DNA from: Variovorax sp. PBS-H4
GTDB taxonomy: Bacteria; Pseudomonadota; Gammaproteobacteria; Burkholderiales; Burkholderiaceae_C
Assembly: GCF_901827205.1 (NCBI RefSeq)
Contig: NZ_LR594675.1
Span: forward strand, 4,898,001-4,962,000
Length of the DNA: 64,000 bases
Direction: 5' to 3'
The position numbers and the translations under genes were made by a program. Under the pieces are notes generated by a model that was not told where the DNA came from, did no database searches, and saw only the letters and a list, made by a program, of their open reading frames with translations. Position 1 is the stretch's first letter. Each line of letters starts with the position of its first letter. Below, in pieces: positions 60,369 through 64,000 of the stretch.

Positions 60369-61250
60369 TCAGGTCGCCGGTTTGTCGCTGGGCGACTTGA
60401 TGTTCTCGCGCAGCTGCGGGCTCATCGGAAGGTTCAGGGGCACGTTCTTCGGCGGGATCGGCTGCAGGAACCACTTGGTGTACATCTTCTCGAACTCGCC
60501 GCTCTTCATCAGGCCGATGAAGGTGTCGTCCACCAGCTTCTTGAAAGCGGTGTCGTCCTTGGCCAGCATGCAGGCATAGGGCTCGACCTGCAGCGCCTCG
60601 CCCACGACCTCGAACTCCGCAGGGTTCTTGGCATTGGCCATGAGCCCGAAGAGCAGGATGTCGTCCATGGCGAAGGCAACGGCGCGGCCGCTCTCGACCA
60701 GCAGGAATGCGTCGGCATGGTCCTTGGCGAGCACGAGGTCCATGTCGAGGTTCTTCTCGGCGTTGTACTTGCGCATGACCAGCGCGTTGGTGGTGCCGGT
60801 GGTGCTCGTGACCGTCTTCTTCGCCAGGTCGGCGTAGTCCTTGATGTTGGACGACTTCTTGACCAGCAGGCGCGTGCCTGTGTAGAAGTGGTTGACGGCG
60901 AAGCTCACGTCCTTGGCGCGCGCGCTGTTGTTCGTGGTGGAACCGCATTCGAGATCGATGGTGCCGTTGCTCAGCAGCGGGATGCGGTTCTGCGAGGTCA
61001 CGGCCATCATCGCCACCTCGAGGTTGGGCTTGTTGAGCTTCTTCTTGACCGCCTCGACCACCGCATTGGACAGCTCGACCGAGAATCCGATCGGCTTGCC
61101 CCCGTCCAGATAGCTGAAGGGCACGGAGGACTCGCGGTAGGCGAGCGTGATCTTGCCGGAGGCGGCGATCTTCGCCAGGGTGTCGGCAGCCTGCGCGCCC
61201 GTCGCAACAGCGGCGAGCGCCACGGCAGCCATCAGTACGGAAATTTTCAT
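60369..61250 (-). CDS. Glutamate/aspartate-type ABC transporter substrate-binding protein
   Basis: Periplasmic GltI-like binding protein of 293 residues with a signal peptide of about 21 residues (AQA). Mature protein starts DTLAKIAASGKITLAYRESSVPFSYL; the ECGSTTNNSARAKDVSF loop is typical for acidic amino-acid binding. No permease or ATPase is adjacent, so it must share a transporter encoded elsewhere. Together with the racemase it suggests capture of D- or L-acidic amino acids. Divergent from the DadA-like gene. Confidence 0.9.
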   Translation of the reverse strand: MKISVLMAAVALAAVATGAQAADTLAKIAASGKITLAYRESSVPFSYLDGGKPIGFSVELSNAVVEAVKKKLNKPNLEVAMMAVTSQNRIPLLSNGTIDLECGSTTNNSARAKDVSFAVNHFYTGTRLLVKKSSNIKDYADLAKKTVTSTTGTTNALVMRKYNAEKNLDMDLVLAKDHADAFLLVESGRAVAFAMDDILLFGLMANAKNPAEFEVVGEALQVEPYACMLAKDDTAFKKLVDDTFIGLMKSGEFEKMYTKWFLQPIPPKNVPLNLPMSPQLRENIKSPSDKPAT

Positions 61251-61332
61251 GCGAGCCCTTTCGGTCGAATTGGAATGTGTTGCGGAGTGTAGGAATGATT
61301 TGAGCCGCAGTCACAATTCCTTTTGCGGGCAT

Positions 61333-61355
61333 GCCCATGATCAAAAGTTATGGGC
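61333..61355. promoter_or_regulatory. LysR-type box in divergent gap
   Basis: GCCCAT (61333-61338), exactly 11 bases, ATGGGC (61350-61355): a perfect dyad with the T-N11-A core of LysR-type operators. A second half-site, TATGGGCTGC, repeats at 61349-61358 and 61382-61391, 33 bases apart (three helix turns). It lies between the divergent gltI-like and dadA-like genes, with a LysR gene two positions away. Confidence 0.65.
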
Positions 61356-61468
61356 TGCTTCTTTGGGGCATGAGCTTTGGCTATGGGCTGCGGCGGTTTT
61401 GGCATTTCACGCGCGCGCAGCCACCGCCTAGAGTCGGCGCATTCATCAACGCGACAGGAAGATGCGTC

Positions 61469-62680
61469 ATGCATGTGGGTGTGCTGGGCGCCGGCATCGT
61501 GGGCCTGAGCACGGCCTGGCAGTTGAGCCGGCGCGGCTTTCAGGTGAGCGTGGTCGACCGTGCGGCGCCCGGGTCCGGCGCCAGCGGTGGCAATGGCGCA
61601 CAGCTGAGCTATTCGTACGTGCAGCCGCTGGCGGATCCTTCCATCTGGAAGCAACTGCCCAAGTTGCTGTTCTCGCCCTCCTCCCCGCTCAAGCTGCGGC
61701 CCCAGCTGGATCCGCTGCAGTGGCGTTGGGGCCTCGCCTTTCTCGCGGCGTGCAACGCGCGCACCTCACACCAGACCACGGCCCGGCTCCTCGCACTGGC
61801 GGCAGAGAGCCGCGTGGCCTTCGAAGCGATGCTCAGCGAGCTCAGGCCCGACTGCGATTTCTCCAGCACCGGCAAGCTGGTTCTGTATGCGAGCGCCGCC
61901 TCGCTGGACGGCGCCCGCCGGCAGCTCGAGCTCCAGCGCACGATGGGCAGCGAGCAGCGGCTGCTCACGCCGGACGAAAGCATCGCGATCGAGCCGGCGC
62001 TTGCGGCGTACCGCGGCCAGATGGCCGGCGCCATCCACACGCCCAGCGAATGTGCCGCCGACTGCCTCAAGCTCTGCATTGCGCTTGAACATGCGTTGCG
62101 GGCGCGCGGCGTGCGCTTCCTGCTCGATTGCGAGGTGCAGGGCTTCGACCGGCGTGATGGCCGAGTGGCTGCGGTGCGGACCAGCGCCGGAGACGTGGAG
62201 GCCGACGCCTTCGTCATGGCCCTGGGCACCGCTTCGCACCGGCTGGGTCGCCAGCTCGGCGCCTATTTGCCGGTCTATCCGCTCAAGGGCTACAGCATCA
62301 CGGTCGATGTGGATGGCGCACCTGGCACCGCGCCGCACGTCAGCGTGACCGACAGCGCGCGCAAGGTGGTGTTCGCGCGCATCGGCTCGCGCCTGCGTGT
62401 GGCCGGGATGGCCGAGCTGGTGGGGCACGATGCCAGCATCCCGGCCACACGCATCGAGACCCTGGCCGCCGCGACGCGCGCCGTGTTCCCGCAGGCCGGC
62501 CGCATGGAGGCGCTCCATCCCTGGACCGGCATGCGCCCGGCCACGCCGACGGGCGTTCCGATCATCGGGCACGTGGCCGGCGCGCCGTCGAACGTGGTGT
62601 TCAATACCGGCCACGGCGCGCTGGGTTTCACGCTGGCCTTCGGATCGGCAGAACGCGTGGCGCGGCAATTGGCCGCCTAG
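61469..62680 (+). CDS. DadA-like D-amino acid dehydrogenase
   Basis: FAD-dependent DadA-family oxidoreductase of 403 residues, second copy in the window. Dinucleotide motif GAGIVG (7-12), SGASGGNGAQLSY flavin contact, and C-terminal NTGHGALGFTLAFGSAERVA motif. ATG at 61469 gives MHVGVLGAG; the in-frame ATG 138 bases upstream would cross the LysR box and is rejected. Likely oxidises the D-amino acid produced or imported by its neighbours. Its end overlaps the LysR gene end by four bases. Confidence 0.9.
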   Translation: MHVGVLGAGIVGLSTAWQLSRRGFQVSVVDRAAPGSGASGGNGAQLSYSYVQPLADPSIWKQLPKLLFSPSSPLKLRPQLDPLQWRWGLAFLAACNARTSHQTTARLLALAAESRVAFEAMLSELRPDCDFSSTGKLVLYASAASLDGARRQLELQRTMGSEQRLLTPDESIAIEPALAAYRGQMAGAIHTPSECAADCLKLCIALEHALRARGVRFLLDCEVQGFDRRDGRVAAVRTSAGDVEADAFVMALGTASHRLGRQLGAYLPVYPLKGYSITVDVDGAPGTAPHVSVTDSARKVVFARIGSRLRVAGMAELVGHDASIPATRIETLAAATRAVFPQAGRMEALHPWTGMRPATPTGVPIIGHVAGAPSNVVFNTGHGALGFTLAFGSAERVARQLAA

Positions 62681-63579
62681 GCCATCGCTTCGATCGCATC
62701 GCGCATGCAGCGCGTGATGGCGCGAACCGCCACCGAATCGGGCCGTTCGGCAAATCGCAAGGCACGGATCGGCACCGGAATGCGCGGCTCCAGCGCCAGC
62801 ACATCCACCTTGTCGCGATCGGCCGAGCCGGCCGTGCAGCCGTCGACCAGGGCCACGCCGAGCCCGTGATGCGCCATGGCCAGCGCGGCATGGTAGGTCT
62901 GCACCGTGACGACGGCCTCCTGAAAGCCCACGCCGGCCTGCCTGCATGCCTGGCTCAGGCTGGTGCCTACGGGGTCGCGGCTGTCGAGCCCGACCACCGG
63001 CACCTTGACCAGATCGTGCAGCGCCGCCGAGCCGTTGCGCACCAGCGCGCGCGGCAGCATTCCCTTGGGTGCGATGCACACCATGCGACTGTCGGCCAGC
63101 GCCTCCTGCGTGAGCGAGGGATGCACCGCGGGACTGAAGGCAAAGCCCACGTCGGCCTCTTGCCGCAGCAAGGCCGACATGATCTGCGGCGAATGCAGCG
63201 ACTCCACGGTGACGGCGATTCCCGCATGCTTCTGCCGGAACGCCTTGAGCGCGCGCGGCAGCACTTCATAGCTCAGCGCCAGCACCGTGAGGATGCGCAG
63301 CTCGCCGGCGTCGCTGCCCGTGCGCAGGTGGGCCGCCAGCCGTTGCACTTCATCGAGCTGCTCGAACAGCCGCTCGATATGCGGATACAGCGCCTGCGCC
63401 TCGGTCGTCGGGGTGAGCCGCCCTTTGGCGCGCTGGAACAGCGGAAAGCCCAGCTGGAGCTCCGCGTGCTGCAGCGTGCGGCTGACCGCCGGCTGGGTGA
63501 TGTTGATGAGCCTGGCCGCCGCGCTCACGCTGCCGGTGAGCATGATGGCGTTGAAAACCTCGATGTGGCGCAGGCGCAT
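62677..63579 (-). CDS. LysR family transcriptional regulator
   Basis: A 300-residue LysR regulator: N-terminal winged HTH (about 2-62, SVSAAARLINITQPAVSRTLQHAE) and a LysR substrate-binding domain (about 90-295). It is convergent with the DadA-like gene and probably acts on the GCCCAT-N11-ATGGGC site in the gap upstream of it. The inducer could be a D-amino or 2-oxo acid. Start MRLRHIEVFN is standard. Confidence 0.92.
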   Translation of the reverse strand: MRLRHIEVFNAIMLTGSVSAAARLINITQPAVSRTLQHAELQLGFPLFQRAKGRLTPTTEAQALYPHIERLFEQLDEVQRLAAHLRTGSDAGELRILTVLALSYEVLPRALKAFRQKHAGIAVTVESLHSPQIMSALLRQEADVGFAFSPAVHPSLTQEALADSRMVCIAPKGMLPRALVRNGSAALHDLVKVPVVGLDSRDPVGTSLSQACRQAGVGFQEAVVTVQTYHAALAMAHHGLGVALVDGCTAGSADRDKVDVLALEPRIPVPIRALRFAERPDSVAVRAITRCMRDAIEAMA

Positions 63580-63586
63580 CGACGGG

Positions 63587-64000
63587 CTACTTGCCGACCT
63601 TGCCGCGCGAGATGTCCATCACCATCCGCGTCGCCAGGTAGAGCCGCGGCTCGATGGAGTCGACCAGTACGTACTCGGCATCGGCCGAGTGCGCGCCGAA
63701 GCCCTGCAAACCGAAGCGTTCGACCACAGGGGCCTTGGTCTGCAGCGCGGCAAAGGCTGCGTCGGTGCCGCCGCCGGCCACCTTGTCGTCCGCGCCCAGG
63801 TCGCGACCTAACTCCTTGTAGATCGCCTGCGCGTGAAAGGCGAGCGCGCGCGAGGCGTCGGTGGCCTCCAGCGGCGGGCGACGGCGCTCGAACTTCATCT
63901 CGACCTTGGCCTCGGGGATCAGCTGCTTCTTCACGCGCTCCTGCACCTGCTTCTCGATGCGGTCGTAGTCGCTGACCTTGAGCACCCGAACGTCGGCTCC
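63587..64000 (-). CDS. M20 family metallopeptidase, C-terminal part (runs off the window)
   Basis: Only the last 138 codons are inside the window; the frame stays open to the edge, so the start lies beyond 64000. An apparent GTG at 63985 is internal: upstream codons read GADVR and continue the family alignment. The motif GGGTDAAFAALQ and the GFGAHSADAEYV metal-site glutamate region mark the glutamate carboxypeptidase (M20A) branch, which trims C-terminal glutamate or similar acids. Seven bases from the LysR gene and probably the upstream gene of that transcript. Confidence 0.82.
   Translation of the reverse strand, partial: GADVRVLKVSDYDRIEKQVQERVKKQLIPEAKVEMKFERRRPPLEATDASRALAFHAQAIYKELGRDLGADDKVAGGGTDAAFAALQTKAPVVERFGLQGFGAHSADAEYVLVDSIEPRLYLATRMVMDISRGKVGK

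Noticed and set aside
61327..61336. GGGCATGCCC palindrome next to the LysR box
   Set aside because: It overlaps the better T-N11-A dyad, so it was not listed as a separate site.
63587..63985. A complete 132-residue protein starting at GTG 63985
   Set aside because: Codons upstream of the GTG continue the M20 peptidase sequence to the window edge, so this is a truncated gene and not a small one.

Overview
The window is GC-rich, densely coded and free of prophage, insertion sequences, CRISPR arrays and recognisable RNA genes. Gene content and order (coxSLM-type molybdenum hydroxylase operon, paaABCDE-paaK-paaI-paaG with a TetR-type PaaR, a branched-chain-type ABC importer with a LivM-LivG fusion, TRAP transporter, Rieske oxygenase, dxs-ispA-xseB) point to an aerobic, metabolically versatile betaproteobacterium of the Burkholderiales, most likely Comamonadaceae near Variovorax. 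The genus is an inference from gene content, not from a search. Genes abut or overlap by 1-4 bases in long operons, and no gene-free stretch exceeds 300 bases; the longest are about 244 (50603-50846) and 218 (61251-61468).

Region by region. 22-3331: a translationally coupled trio (CDP-alcohol phosphatidyltransferase, YceI, membrane sulfatase-like protein) and a small membrane protein. 3334-10960 (minus): coxS-coxL-coxM-coxD-coxE-coxG-xdhC, a form II molybdenum hydroxylase with its maturation genes; a GAF/Fis-type regulator without an AAA+ domain is divergent (11149-12282). 12342-14798: thioredoxin-like protein, aspartate ammonia-lyase, and a carboxymuconolactone decarboxylase-like gene behind a perfect ECF41-type promoter motif. 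14904-18253: modE and modABC, divergent, with a ModE palindrome between them. 18266-23292: SnoaL-like protein, EamA transporter, panE-like reductase, pyrophosphatase, dadA with a divergent Lrp-type regulator. 23352-26909: tungstate-type importer tupBCA with a divergent ModE-like/PBP-like regulator. 26940-28906: membrane protein, DUF4259 and DUF72 proteins.

29027-42087: the phenylacetate region. On the minus strand paaG-paaI-paaK-paaABCDE runs into a five-component-type ABC importer (livK, livH, livM-livG fusion, livF); paaY is divergent, the paaR-type tetR gene lies beyond it, and a TetR-type palindrome sits between paaG and paaY. The importer probably takes up phenylacetate or a related aromatic acid. 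paaZ, paaF, paaH and paaJ are not in the window. 42139-43434 encodes an EgtB/SenA-like non-haem iron enzyme with a suspicious ligand substitution. 43592-47376: TRAP transporter (dctQ, dctM, a small membrane protein, and dctP convergent). 47472-50602 (minus): xseB-ispA-dxs, isoprenoid precursor supply.

50847-56966 is a tight seven-gene plus-strand run: Rieske oxygenase, EamA transporter, 3-mercaptopyruvate sulfurtransferase, then a DUF2796 / ABC ATPase / FtsX-type permease / DUF3299 module resembling zinc-regulated zrg loci. It is followed by dodecin, a very acidic small protein, a His-rich ZIP metal transporter and a dienelactone hydrolase. 59572-64000 looks like a D-amino-acid or acidic-amino-acid locus: Asp/Glu racemase, GltI-like binding protein, divergent DadA-like dehydrogenase, LysR regulator and the start-truncated end of an M20 peptidase, with a LysR box in the divergent gap.

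Two themes recur: molybdenum/tungsten handling (Mo enzyme, XdhC, two oxyanion importers and two dedicated regulators within 24 kb) and small, readable operator palindromes in divergent gaps (ModE, PaaR, Tup regulator, LysR, ECF41).
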